Positions 16,936 to 25,394 of a DNA stretch of 64,000 bases are shown one piece after another. A program made the translations under genes and the position numbers. Where the stretch lies: the NCBI GenBank assembly GCA_040755055.1, contig JBFMBS010000019.1:23148-87147 (forward strand), given 5' to 3'. The notes beneath the pieces were generated by a model. That model was not told the DNA's origin. It saw only the letters and a list, made by a program, of their open reading frames with translations, and did not search any database. Positions within the stretch are counted from its first letter, which is position 1. Each line of letters starts with the position of its first letter. Source of the DNA: DYJK01 sp040755055. Lineage in GTDB: Bacteria > Bacteroidota > Ignavibacteria > Ignavibacteriales > Melioribacteraceae.

Positions 16936-18551
16936 TGATGAAAAATAAAATCTCTACTCTCTTAATATTAATCCTGATTGTTTCGAGTTTGCGGATTGCC
17001 GGGCAAGATAAATCAAAATTGCTAACAGAAGTAAACGGGAAGAAAAGTCATTTATCATTTATAATTAAAAGAGGCAATTTTTTTGTCCCGGTCAAAGAGC
17101 TAAGCAGTTTGCTTTCGGCAAACCATTATTTCAATAAAGAAGCATTAAAACTGGAAGTTAAATTTTCTAATTACACATTAAAATTTACTGCTAAAAATCA
17201 ATTTGTGATATTAACACGAAAAACGGATAACACACAAAATATTTATCAACTACCAATATCAACACTTTTAATAAAAGATGAAATTTATGTACCTCTCAAT
17301 TATTGCATCGATTATTTCAGTGTTTGTTATGGAAGAAAAATTGTATTCGATGACAGAACCCAAATTGTTTCTGTTACCAAAGAACCTTACTCCGAAGAAA
17401 TTTTTTTCCTTACATCGCTTAAACAAAGCGGTGACGATAAAGAAATTAAAGAAACCGTGAAGATAGATTCAAAGTATGATATTTACGGAATTGAGGTTGA
17501 AGAAAAATCAAACGGTACATTGATAAGATTAAAATCTTCCAAGAAAATTAATGTTCCCCGATACTCAATTAATGAAAATATTTTATATGTCTTTTTCCCG
17601 GGCATTACGATAACACCGGACCTTGCAAAACAATTTAAAGCTGCCGGATTGGTAAAACAATTTAGAAGAGTTGCTTTATCGCAGAAAAATTTTCAGTTGG
17701 AGTTTTCTTTATCCGAGGGTTATTCTGGATCGCAAGCATTTAAAGATGTTGAAAGCAATGATATTTTGATAACAATACAAAACACATTATTCAATGATCA
17801 ACTATCGGATTCAACGGATGTTAAATCAAAATGGGAATTTGATGTTGTAGTAATCGATGCCGGGCATGGAGGCAAAGACCCCGGTGCTATTGGTATGACC
17901 GGTGTTAGGGAAAAAGATGTGAACTTAGCCGTTGCACTCAAACTTGGAAAATTGATCGAAAGAAAATTTGAGAGTGTGAAGGTTATTTATACCCGTAAAA
18001 CGGACGAGTTCATTGAACTATATAAACGTGGTAAAATTGCAAATGAAGCCGGCGGCAAATTATTTATTTCGATCCATTGTAATTCAACAGTTCAAAAAGA
18101 TATTAGTCACCGTGGATTTGAAGTCTATCTTTTGCGCCCCGGCAGAACAAAAGAGGCAATACAAATAGCAGAGTTCGAGAACAGTGTTATTAAGTATGAA
18201 GATAATCCCAACCGGTATCAACAATTGACAGATGAAAATTTTATTCTTGTTAGTATGGCACATTCACAGTATATGCGTTACTCCGAAAAGTTTTCCGATG
18301 TTCTTAACCAGGATTGGAAGAGAAATGTTGGAATACCTTCGCTCGGCATCAAACAAGCCGGGTTTTATGTATTGGTTGGTGCTTCTATGCCCAGTGTGTT
18401 GATTGAAACCGGGTTTCTTTCTAACCGGAAAGATGAGGCATATTTAAATAGTTCCGACGGACAAAATGAAATAGCCGAATCAATTTTCAATTCAATCAGG
18501 AAATTCAAACAGTATTATGACGAAACTATAAAAGTAGAAAGCTCGGACTAA
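16935..18551 (+). CDS. N-acetylmuramoyl-L-alanine amidase (AmiC-type, Amidase_3)
   Basis: 538 residues from ATG 16935 (a TTG at 16932 and ATG 16938 are alternatives). Signal peptide MMKNKISTLLILILIVSSLRIAGQ. Residues about 25-130 look like a copper-amine-oxidase-N/stalk-type domain (FVPVKELSSLL, LIKDEIYVPLNY). The catalytic domain starts near 305 with VVVIDAGHGGKDPGAIG; zinc ligands are His in GHGG, Glu in VREKD and His in SIHCNS, and the catalytic Glu is in VLIETGFLSN. It cleaves the amide between MurNAc and the stem peptide during cell separation. An approximately 45-residue insertion after SIHCNS (RGFEVYLLRP...) is usual in Bacteroidota-type members. Confidence 0.93.
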   Translation: MMKNKISTLLILILIVSSLRIAGQDKSKLLTEVNGKKSHLSFIIKRGNFFVPVKELSSLLSANHYFNKEALKLEVKFSNYTLKFTAKNQFVILTRKTDNTQNIYQLPISTLLIKDEIYVPLNYCIDYFSVCYGRKIVFDDRTQIVSVTKEPYSEEIFFLTSLKQSGDDKEIKETVKIDSKYDIYGIEVEEKSNGTLIRLKSSKKINVPRYSINENILYVFFPGITITPDLAKQFKAAGLVKQFRRVALSQKNFQLEFSLSEGYSGSQAFKDVESNDILITIQNTLFNDQLSDSTDVKSKWEFDVVVIDAGHGGKDPGAIGMTGVREKDVNLAVALKLGKLIERKFESVKVIYTRKTDEFIELYKRGKIANEAGGKLFISIHCNSTVQKDISHRGFEVYLLRPGRTKEAIQIAEFENSVIKYEDNPNRYQQLTDENFILVSMAHSQYMRYSEKFSDVLNQDWKRNVGIPSLGIKQAGFYVLVGASMPSVLIETGFLSNRKDEAYLNSSDGQNEIAESIFNSIRKFKQYYDETIKVESSD

Positions 18552-18576
18552 CTTGTTTAATAACCCAGGCAAATAT

Positions 18577-18595
18577 AATTTTATATTATAAAATT
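18577..18595 (+). terminator. AT-only hairpin after the amidase
   Basis: AATTTTATA-T-TATAAAATT is a perfect but purely AT inverted repeat 25 bases after the stop. It may help end the transcript, but it is weak and could be chance in AT-rich DNA. Confidence 0.25.
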
Positions 18596-18614
18596 TAGAA
18601 GAAAGGTAGATTAA

Positions 18615-19034
18615 ATGACTAATGCTCAAAAATGGGTAGCTGCATTTTTAGGATTATTTTTAATTTTATTTATTTTAGGTAGAGTAACAAAGGAAGAAGA
18701 AACTACACCGGTTATGGATGAAAATTATATGCCGCAGCAGCAACAATCATCTTCGCAAGAAGTGGATGGTGCGGCCCTAATTAAACAGAATGGCTGTACT
18801 ACATGTCATGGGCAAGATTTGAACGGTACAAAAATGGCTCCGGCACTTGTAAGCATAAAAGAACATTGGACACGTGACGGGTTATTAAACTATTTGCGTA
18901 ATCCTTCCGCATACAGCGGAGATTCCCGTTTTGATGAATACCGTCAAAAGTATAAAGGTATTGTAATGCCGTCGTACGGAAATCTCGATGTTAAAGATTT
19001 AGGAAAGATTGCGGAATACTTGCTTACTAAGTAG
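18615..19034 (+). CDS. Membrane-anchored single-haem c-type cytochrome
   Basis: 139 residues. One N-terminal membrane segment (about 8-22) anchors a linker rich in Gln/Ser and then a small class I cytochrome c domain. The haem motif is CTTCH (Cys61, Cys64, His65) and the distal ligand is probably the Met in IVMPSYGNL near 117. NAPALV-like KMAPALVS after the haem fits diheme/SoxX-like small cytochromes. It should carry electrons on the outer face of the inner membrane. AGAAAGGTAG precedes the ATG. A small membrane protein follows 22 bases later. Confidence 0.88.
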   Translation: MTNAQKWVAAFLGLFLILFILGRVTKEEETTPVMDENYMPQQQQSSSQEVDGAALIKQNGCTTCHGQDLNGTKMAPALVSIKEHWTRDGLLNYLRNPSAYSGDSRFDEYRQKYKGIVMPSYGNLDVKDLGKIAEYLLTK

Positions 19035-19056
19035 TAACATAAAAAGGGGAAGTATT

Positions 19057-19329
19057 ATGGAACTCTTATCTATTCCATTAACCATAGTTTCTTTTTCCGT
19101 TCTTGGTTTTTATCTACAAAGTGGTTATAAACTGCCTCCCAAAACTATTTCATTTGTGTTTCTGATTTGTGGGTTTATTGTCGTTTCGTTTATTGGAGTA
19201 GACACTAGATTAATTTCAATCATGCATTTCTCAGTATTCCTGAATAACTGTTTACAAGGATTGGTACTGGGTGTTTTTGCGAGAGTGTTGTACAAAATTT
19301 TGCAAGTAAAGAAATCGCCATCAAAATAG
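19057..19329 (+). CDS. Small membrane protein of unknown function
   Basis: 90 residues starting MELLSIPLT at the ATG with AGGGGAAG upstream; a longer frame from 19009 would overlap the cytochrome. Three hydrophobic segments are visible (about 3-18, 26-46, 55-78), with short polar loops and a basic tail (KKSPSK). No family recognised. It follows the cytochrome by 22 bases and is closed by a strong terminator, so it probably shares that transcript. Confidence 0.65.
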   Translation: MELLSIPLTIVSFSVLGFYLQSGYKLPPKTISFVFLICGFIVVSFIGVDTRLISIMHFSVFLNNCLQGLVLGVFARVLYKILQVKKSPSK

Positions 19330-19359
19330 TTGCAAAGTATAATGAGTTATAATATTTAG

Positions 19360-19387
19360 CCGCAGTTCGGAAGAACGCGGTTTTTTT
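19360..19387 (+). terminator. Rho-independent terminator
   Basis: CCGCAGTTC-GGAA-GAACGCGG forms a GC-rich stem with one bulged A and a GGAA tetraloop, directly followed by seven T residues. It ends the cytochrome/small-membrane-protein unit. Confidence 0.9.
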
Positions 19388-19414
19388 ATTTTCATCCGGT
19401 AAATTACTGAGAAT

Positions 19415-19822
19415 ATGATGAAACAAAATTCCGACGTACTTGAAGAATTTACAAAGCTCGAAATATTTATTCATTGGCCTTCGATTGACACAACAAAGCA
19501 AGAAATTGAAAGCTTACTTGATGAAAACTTTTGGGAAGTCGGTGCATCCGGCAAGAGATGCAGTCAAGAATTTGTGCTAAGAATTCTCATAGAGCGAACT
19601 CACAAGCGAAACAATGATGTTTGGATAAACAAAGATTTTCATTGTTCCGAAACAGTAGAAAGAAGCAGCGCGCTTGCCCGATGTTTTCAACACGAAATAG
19701 ATCATCTTGACGGAATACTTTACATTGATAGAATGAAGGAAGAGTTTGTTACCTTGCTACAGACCGAAGAACAGATTAGCGTGAAAGAACTAAGGAAGAG
19801 ATCTTTTGAGAAAATTGAATAA
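19415..19822 (+). CDS. Apparent DUF4440 / peptide-deformylase C-terminus chimera
   Basis: 135 residues. Residues about 8-78 look like the first half of a DUF4440/SnoaL-like protein (EEFTKLEIF..., IESLLDENFWEVGASGKR, then WINKDFHC). From about 86 the sequence changes to the third motif of peptide deformylase: LARCFQHEIDHLDGILYIDRM, with His93, Glu94 and His97 in the metal-binding HExxH. Deformylase motifs 1 (GxGLAAxQ) and 2 (EGCLS, with the metal-ligand Cys) are absent, and the second half of DUF4440 is also absent. It looks like a fusion of two truncated genes and is unlikely to be an active deformylase. A domain search on each half would settle it. Confidence 0.65.
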   Translation: MMKQNSDVLEEFTKLEIFIHWPSIDTTKQEIESLLDENFWEVGASGKRCSQEFVLRILIERTHKRNNDVWINKDFHCSETVERSSALARCFQHEIDHLDGILYIDRMKEEFVTLLQTEEQISVKELRKRSFEKIE

Positions 19823-19869
19823 TATATTTGTAAACTTGATTCAGTAATTATTGAGCTTCAAAATCCTTT

Positions 19870-19950
19870 ATGGCAAAAAATATTCTCGCACTTGTTTTGT
19901 TATGTATTGTTTGAGGAAACATAGTCTGGCAAACCAACAACTCTGAAAAG
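19870..19950 (+). pseudogene. Signal-peptide segment of the TPR-AraC gene cut by an in-frame TGA
   Basis: In the same frame as the following TPR-AraC gene, ATG at 19870 gives MAKNILALVLLCIV, a convincing signal-peptide start, then TGA at 19912-19914, then GNIVWQTNNSEK running without another stop into the gene. Other genes here use TGA as stop, so a nonsense mutation or base error is more likely than recoding. Confidence 0.6.
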
Positions 19951-21807
19951 TTGCATGTACTTTATGAAAAACTTACATCTCAGGAAAACCGGTCATTAGA
20001 AGAAAGAAAAATAACCGCCGAAACCGTAGCTAAACTAGCTAGAGAATTAAATGAGCAAGTGATCCTGGTAAACAGCCTTTTTATTCTTGGTAAAATAGCC
20101 AATAACGAAAGGAATCCAGATAACACAAACAAGTATTTAAAAGAAGCGCGTTCGATTAGTAGGAATCTTGGGGATGTTTTTTTAGAGGCTGAAACTGAAT
20201 TAATACTAAGCGAATATTATAGGCTGATGGTTAATAAACCGGATTCTGCTTTGATATCGGCAAAGCGCGCTTCTTCCATTGGGTACGCTTTAAACGATTC
20301 AATACTGATTATGAATGCCGGTTTTAATCTTGTTTCTGCATATACAAGTCTTCACGATCCAATCAGCGCAATAAGAACTGCAAAAACTACGCTTAACTAT
20401 TGTGAGAACAATAAAGGAATGCGCGCCAATATCTATAGTCAACTTGTTATAGTTTACAGAGATGCCGGCGATTTGCGCGAGTCAATAAAGTATCAAGAGC
20501 TTGCGCTGGAAATTGCAGAAGAAAGCAAAAATTACTATGCAATTGCTTCTATACATAACGGCATGGCAACTTCTAAAGCTCAGTTGCGGGAATTTGAAAC
20601 AGCAATTGAACATCACAAAACGGCAATTGATATTTATTCTAAGATGAAAGATTCCTTTGGAATTGCCTACTCATATAATATGCTGGGCACAACATATCTT
20701 TCTGCTAAACGCTCATCTGAAGCTATGAAATGTTTTCAAGAAGCAATCAACCGGTTCGCAAAAATCGGGTCGCATCAGCAGATGGCTTTTGCGCAATCTA
20801 ATCTTGCAATGGAATATATGAATGTGGGAAGAGTTGATGATGCGAAAATGTATGTTAACAGCGCAATAAAAAACTCGGAGTTTATTAATGATAAACTCTC
20901 GATGAGCGATGCTTATGCAACCGCCGGCAGATATTACAGTATTAAGGGAATGATTGACCGGTCTATTGTTTTTCTAATGAAGGCGGTACAATGTGCTAAG
21001 GAAATAAATAATCCTATTATGCTACAATCTGTCTATGAGCAGCTTTCCGATAGTTATGACAGAAAGGGTGATTCGAAGAACGCACTAATTTTTCTACAGC
21101 TAAAGAATGCAATAACCGATACAATAGCGCGACAAAATGCTCAGCGTGCTTACATCGAAATGTTAGTAAAATATGAAACCGGCAAAATCAAGAAAGAGGC
21201 GACAGAGGCAAAAGGAAATCTAAACCAACTTAAAGCAGAGACGAAAAGAAATACCATTCTCCTGGTTGTGGTTATAGTTGTGTCTGTTACAATTTTTTCT
21301 CTAATTCTATTTTTCTACTGGAAAAAAATATCAAACTTCTTTTATAGATATGGTTATCTAAGCAGAAAACCGTTCAACGATGCTAGAAACGTAAAAGCTG
21401 TTTTTTCTGTTATCAATAAAGAAATTCCGGAAGCGATACACGTTGATAAGGAAACATCCGATCAACTTGTTGCTAAACTAAAAAAGGTTATGGATGAAGA
21501 AAAGCTCTTTTTGAGAAGTGACCTAATCTTGTCGGATCTGGCAAAATCTCTCCGGACAAATACCGCGTATCTTTCCAGAGTTATAAACGATGAATATGAG
21601 ATGAACTTTAGTAACTTTTTGAATAAATATAGAATTGAGGAAGCACAAAAGTTGATTGAGAATCGCAAACTAGAGGTTATGACTTTCGAAGGCATAGCCA
21701 AAAGTTGCGGCTTTTTGTCGAGATCATCTTTTAATCAAGCTTTTAAAAAGTTTACCGGAATGACTCCAACCGAATATTCTCAGAAAATCGATTTAGAAAA
21801 GATTTAG
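19951..21807 (+). CDS. TPR-repeat sensor with C-terminal AraC-type HTH
   Basis: 618 residues from a TTG start. About eight tetratricopeptide repeats fill residues 20-390 (LEIAEESKNYYAIASIHNGMA, SYNMLGTTYLSAKRSSEAMKCF). A coiled segment, a membrane helix (about 432-453, LLVVVIVVSVTIFSLILFFYW) and a C-terminal AraC HTH (about 520-612; FEGIAKSCGFLSRSSFNQAFKKFTGMTPTEY) follow. This design, with TPR outside and HTH inside, is common in Bacteroidota. It needs an N-terminal signal, but that signal is separated from the frame by a TGA (see 19870-19950). As it stands the gene would make a protein with the wrong topology, or none, so it may be a recent pseudogene. Confidence 0.8.
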   Translation: MHVLYEKLTSQENRSLEERKITAETVAKLARELNEQVILVNSLFILGKIANNERNPDNTNKYLKEARSISRNLGDVFLEAETELILSEYYRLMVNKPDSALISAKRASSIGYALNDSILIMNAGFNLVSAYTSLHDPISAIRTAKTTLNYCENNKGMRANIYSQLVIVYRDAGDLRESIKYQELALEIAEESKNYYAIASIHNGMATSKAQLREFETAIEHHKTAIDIYSKMKDSFGIAYSYNMLGTTYLSAKRSSEAMKCFQEAINRFAKIGSHQQMAFAQSNLAMEYMNVGRVDDAKMYVNSAIKNSEFINDKLSMSDAYATAGRYYSIKGMIDRSIVFLMKAVQCAKEINNPIMLQSVYEQLSDSYDRKGDSKNALIFLQLKNAITDTIARQNAQRAYIEMLVKYETGKIKKEATEAKGNLNQLKAETKRNTILLVVVIVVSVTIFSLILFFYWKKISNFFYRYGYLSRKPFNDARNVKAVFSVINKEIPEAIHVDKETSDQLVAKLKKVMDEEKLFLRSDLILSDLAKSLRTNTAYLSRVINDEYEMNFSNFLNKYRIEEAQKLIENRKLEVMTFEGIAKSCGFLSRSSFNQAFKKFTGMTPTEYSQKIDLEKI

Positions 21808-21944
21808 TTTTTTAACAAAAACCTCACTTATTTACTTAAGGTTGATTTAATTTATAAATCGCTCCAATGATTATTTGAAATCGCTGAAATTCAGCTATTT
21901 ATTTACACCCGCCAAAAAAATAATTCTACAAGTAAGGCAAACTG

Positions 21945-22733
21945 ATGATGTTGAATTATTACTATTCCAAAAAACAAAAAAGTGAGGAACTTATGGAAGC
22001 AATGACGGCTGAAGTAAAGAGTCTTTCGTTTCATGTATCTACTAAAACAGATTTTAAAGGATTTCTTGAAACGGAAAATGGGAAAACGTTGATGGACAAA
22101 TGGAATCAAGCGTACAAAATTTCCAGATATGTATTCTGGGGTTCTGTCGGCTTGGTAATAGCGCTAATACTTTTTTACTGGTTCTCGGAAGGATTTTTCA
22201 GCGGATTGCTAATGGGCTTTCTGTTTGGGGCAATAGCGTTTGCTGTTAACTGGATTGTAGATAAGTCTGTGGCTCATCACCAAAACAAATATCATAACGG
22301 TCGCTGGGATTATGGAATCAAGATGGCTGAAGCGCTCACTCGTATTTTAGGCACAAGCTATTACTCGTTTTATGTAGGAGAAATATTTTTCTACTCCGGA
22401 CAGATAAGCGCGTTGCTTGGTGTTGAAAGCGGCAAGGTAATAGTCTATCAAAAAGAAAACATTAAAGAAGTTACTCTCGAGCACCGCCATTTAGGTAGCA
22501 CTTCAACTTCTACTTCTACCTCAAAACACAACGGAAGCGCTACAGCCTGGACAAGTTCTTATGCAACCTACGGAGGTAAAACGAAAACAAAAACTACTAC
22601 ACAAACGGTAGAACACTATCAGTGGTGTTTGGACATTTACAGCAACATCGTTGAGTTTCCTAAATTCTCTTTAGTATTTAGGGACAACGAAGAAGACATT
22701 GCAAAACAAATTTATGCGGTTGTAAAACCGTAA
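21945..22733 (+). CDS. Membrane protein of unknown function with Ser/Thr-rich loop
   Basis: 262 residues. Two adjacent hydrophobic segments (about 62-82 and 84-106) split a charged N-terminal part from a C-terminal domain with YYSFYVGEIFFYSG, a Ser/Thr run (STSTSTSTSK) and a second TKTKTTTQT stretch. The last third (HYQWCLDIYSNIVEFPKFSLVFRDNEEDIAKQIYAVV) looks like a folded cytoplasmic domain. I do not recognise the family. Either of two consecutive ATGs (21945, 21948) could be used. The lipoprotein gene follows 31 bases later, so they may form one unit. Confidence 0.75.
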   Translation: MMLNYYYSKKQKSEELMEAMTAEVKSLSFHVSTKTDFKGFLETENGKTLMDKWNQAYKISRYVFWGSVGLVIALILFYWFSEGFFSGLLMGFLFGAIAFAVNWIVDKSVAHHQNKYHNGRWDYGIKMAEALTRILGTSYYSFYVGEIFFYSGQISALLGVESGKVIVYQKENIKEVTLEHRHLGSTSTSTSTSKHNGSATAWTSSYATYGGKTKTKTTTQTVEHYQWCLDIYSNIVEFPKFSLVFRDNEEDIAKQIYAVVKP

Positions 22734-22764
22734 CTAAACTAACCAATAATTAAAGGAGATTGAA

Positions 22765-23406
22765 ATGAAAGCAGTTATCAGAATTAGTGTTTTAGTTGTT
22801 ACATTCATTGTTTTTTTGATTGGATGTGAAAATACTTCAGCCGGTGGAAATACCAAGAATGAATATCTCGGTGAATATCCTTCGTTGCTTAAATCTTATT
22901 CTGCTAAGATGGGAAAAATGGAAGCTGATATTAAAAGTAAAAAAGCAGCTAAAGATGTAGATGCTTTGCTTAAACTTGCTAAAGAGAAAAAAGAACTTGA
23001 AAAAGAATTCAAGACGAAAATTGATGAGTACTCAAAATCGTATAAGTTTAGCAAACCGATCCAATTACAAGCCGCCGAAGGCAGTCCGTTAAAAATTAAT
23101 GGAGTTAAAGTAAAAGCCGCAACTTCCGATGCGCTTTCTTTTGAAATTGATGCTATTTTGAATAAAGATATTAAAACAGAATACGGCGGATTTGAAAGAA
23201 TATTAGTTGTTTACTTCAAAGCGGTTGATACAAAAGGTAATGTAATTCCAAAATCTTATACTAATGCATCCAGAACAAATACGGATATGAAAGCCGGAAC
23301 AGCGCTAAACTTAGCAGTTGCCTGGAATAATGAACGCGCTCAAAGCTTTGAAAACTTTGCCAAGTTGATTCAAGTTACCGAAGCAGAATACAATAAAAAC
23401 AAATAA
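22765..23406 (+). CDS. Lipoprotein of unknown function
   Basis: 213 residues with a signal peptide and lipobox (FLIGC), preceded by a strong AAAGGAG site. Residues about 45-90 are very Lys/Glu-rich and likely helical (KMEADIKSKKAAKDVDALLKLAKEKKELEKEFK); the rest looks like a beta domain (RILVVYFKAVDTKGNVIPK). No family recognised. It is followed by a clear terminator. Envelope location is well supported, the role is not. Confidence 0.8.
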   Translation: MKAVIRISVLVVTFIVFLIGCENTSAGGNTKNEYLGEYPSLLKSYSAKMGKMEADIKSKKAAKDVDALLKLAKEKKELEKEFKTKIDEYSKSYKFSKPIQLQAAEGSPLKINGVKVKAATSDALSFEIDAILNKDIKTEYGGFERILVVYFKAVDTKGNVIPKSYTNASRTNTDMKAGTALNLAVAWNNERAQSFENFAKLIQVTEAEYNKNK

Positions 23407-23432
23407 TTAATGATTCGTTTAGTCTGCAAAAA

Positions 23433-23463
23433 AAGAGCGGCATTAAAACCGCTCTTCTTTTTT
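23433..23463. terminator. Bidirectional Rho-independent terminator
   Basis: AAGAGCGG-CATTAAAA-CCGCTCTT with an A-rich left flank and CTTTTTTT on the right. It sits between the convergent lipoprotein and aldolase genes and can terminate in both directions. Confidence 0.9.
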
Positions 23464-23500
23464 GTCTAACGACTAACTACTCAATACTAATTACTGCTTT

Positions 23501-24493
23501 TCACGCTTTCCCAGCGCTACCTAAAACATTAGTAACTTTATGAACGTAAAGTTTTTTCAGTGAGTCGCGGGCCGGACCGAGATATTTGCGCGGATCGAAT
23601 TCTGCCGGGTTCTCAGTAAATGCTTTTCTAATTGCTGCTGTCATCGCTAATCTTCCGTCCGAATCAATATTGACTTTGCAGACCGCAGATGTAGCAGCTC
23701 TACGTAACTGATCTTCAGGAATACCAACTGCATCTTTTAATTTTCCGCCATTGCTGTTGATTATTCTAACAAGATCAGCGGGCACAGAAGAAGCGCCATG
23801 CAATACAATTGGAAAACCGGGAATTCTTTTTTCAATTTCTTCAAGAATATCAAAACGGAGCGGAGGAGGAACAAGAATTCCGTCTTCTGTACGGGTGCAT
23901 TGCTCGGGAGTAAATTTATTTGCGCCGTGAGATGTTCCAATTGAAATTGCAAGTGAATCAACTCCGGTTTTTTTAACAAAGTCTTCAACCTCTTCCGGTT
24001 TCGTATAGTGAGATACTTCAGCAGAAACTTCATCTTCAATACCGGCTAAAACACCAAGTTCACCTTCTACCGATACATCATGCTTGTGTGCGTACTCAAC
24101 TACTTGTGCAGTGAGCTCTACATTTTTTTCGTAAGGATGATGTGAACCATCGATCATTACTGATGAAAATCCGGATTCCACACACGATTTGCACAATTCG
24201 AATGTATCGCCGTGATCAAGATGAAGTACGATTGGTATCGGGTAACCGAGTTCGTTTGCGTAATCGACAGCACCTTTTGCAAGATGTTTCAACAAGGTTT
24301 GATTTGCGTATTTGCGTGCACCGCTGGAAACTTGTAGAATTACCGGTGATTTAGCTTCTACGCATGCGCCGATTATAGCTTGCAATTGTTCAAGATTATT
24401 AAAATTAAAAGCCGGTATTGCATAACCGCCTTTCACTGCTTTTTGGAATAGCTCTTTCGAGTTTACTAATCCTAGTTCTTTGTAAGTTATCAT
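23501..24493 (-). CDS. fba: Class II fructose-1,6-bisphosphate aldolase
   Basis: 330 residues. Cleaves fructose 1,6-bisphosphate to glyceraldehyde 3-phosphate and dihydroxyacetone phosphate in glycolysis and runs the reverse in gluconeogenesis. Class II features are plain: YAIPAFNFNN near the start, zinc-binding HLDHGD, SVMIDGSHHPYEKNV, GELGVLAGIEDEV, SIGTSHGANKF and VLHGASS. Length and motif order suit the type IIA/B cytosolic enzyme. TTAGGAC precedes the ATG. It stands alone between the bidirectional terminator and an outer-membrane gene. Confidence 0.96.
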   Translation of the reverse strand: MITYKELGLVNSKELFQKAVKGGYAIPAFNFNNLEQLQAIIGACVEAKSPVILQVSSGARKYANQTLLKHLAKGAVDYANELGYPIPIVLHLDHGDTFELCKSCVESGFSSVMIDGSHHPYEKNVELTAQVVEYAHKHDVSVEGELGVLAGIEDEVSAEVSHYTKPEEVEDFVKKTGVDSLAISIGTSHGANKFTPEQCTRTEDGILVPPPLRFDILEEIEKRIPGFPIVLHGASSVPADLVRIINSNGGKLKDAVGIPEDQLRRAATSAVCKVNIDSDGRLAMTAAIRKAFTENPAEFDPRKYLGPARDSLKKLYVHKVTNVLGSAGKA

Positions 24494-24555
24494 TTTTGTC
24501 CTAACTAATTATTAAATGAATATCGTTTTTTTTATGAAATTATATTTATACTTAA

Positions 24556-25239
24556 TTAAAAATATGCTATCACACCAATATGAAAAGTTAAAAGATCGGT
24601 CTTAGATTCTCTTGGTCTATAGCGTACTTCAGTTAATGAAACAACTTCAATATCTTCTTCCGTTAAATAACGTGCTTCGGTACCGTACATGTAACGAGCT
24701 TTCAAATCTAAATATAAAGATGTTACATCTCCTAGATCCCGGGAAATCTGGAGAAGCAATCCAACGCCTCCGCCGTAGCTAAAATTAAAATCATCATAAT
24801 TTGTTGATTGAGCTATTTGTTCGTCGCTGTTTTCACTCCGCACTTCGGAAGTAGTAAAAATATAGGCACCGCCAATTAATCCATCAATGTAAGGTCTTAA
24901 CGTACCGGTGAACGGTGATATCTGTAGCAGCAGATGCAAGTTTGCAAGACTGTTCATACGGTTCACTTCCAAAGTCACTTCGGGAAAACCGGGCCATGGT
25001 CTATGATCGGTAACTTCCCCGTAAATTAAATAGCCAAGATTCAATCCTATGGTAAAAGGTCTCTCTTTACTTGGCGACCACAATGTTCCTTGCAATTGGA
25101 ATCCATAACCTAAACGATCGACATTATTCCTGAACTCTCCTTGAGGCGAACCGAGCATAAAGCTTGCGCCGGCTGTCTGTGCATGAACAAATATTGTCTT
25201 ACAAAATATAATGATAGATAGTAATAGAAGTTTTTTCAT
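24556..25239 (-). CDS. Outer-membrane beta-barrel protein
   Basis: 227 residues with a signal peptide (LLLLSIIIFCKTIFVHAQ) and a run of amphipathic strands (GYGFQLQGTLWSP, FTIGLNLGYLIYG, LHLLLQISPF, FSYGGGVGLLLQIS) ending in a terminal aromatic (VIAYF), as expected for a small eight-strand barrel. AAAGGAA lies just before the ATG. No named family is recognised; role unknown. Confidence 0.75.
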   Translation of the reverse strand: MKKLLLLSIIIFCKTIFVHAQTAGASFMLGSPQGEFRNNVDRLGYGFQLQGTLWSPSKERPFTIGLNLGYLIYGEVTDHRPWPGFPEVTLEVNRMNSLANLHLLLQISPFTGTLRPYIDGLIGGAYIFTTSEVRSENSDEQIAQSTNYDDFNFSYGGGVGLLLQISRDLGDVTSLYLDLKARYMYGTEARYLTEEDIEVVSLTEVRYRPRESKTDLLTFHIGVIAYF

Positions 25240-25394
25240 TTCCTTTCTCGTTTATATTAATTTAAAAAATCATACTATGGATTCACTCCTAGTCAATTTC
25301 AAAGTATTAAAAAACATAGCTATAATAAGATTAACATATTTCGGAGGCAAATATACTAATTTTCAAAGTGTTTGGTTAGAAAGGAAGGGCTTTA

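Noticed and set aside
19870..21807. Recoding of TGA as an amino acid to explain the TPR-AraC gene
   Set aside because: TGA ends several sound genes here (for example the sensorless kinase at 3995 and the methyltransferase at 16935), so a changed code or a selenocysteine site is not supported.
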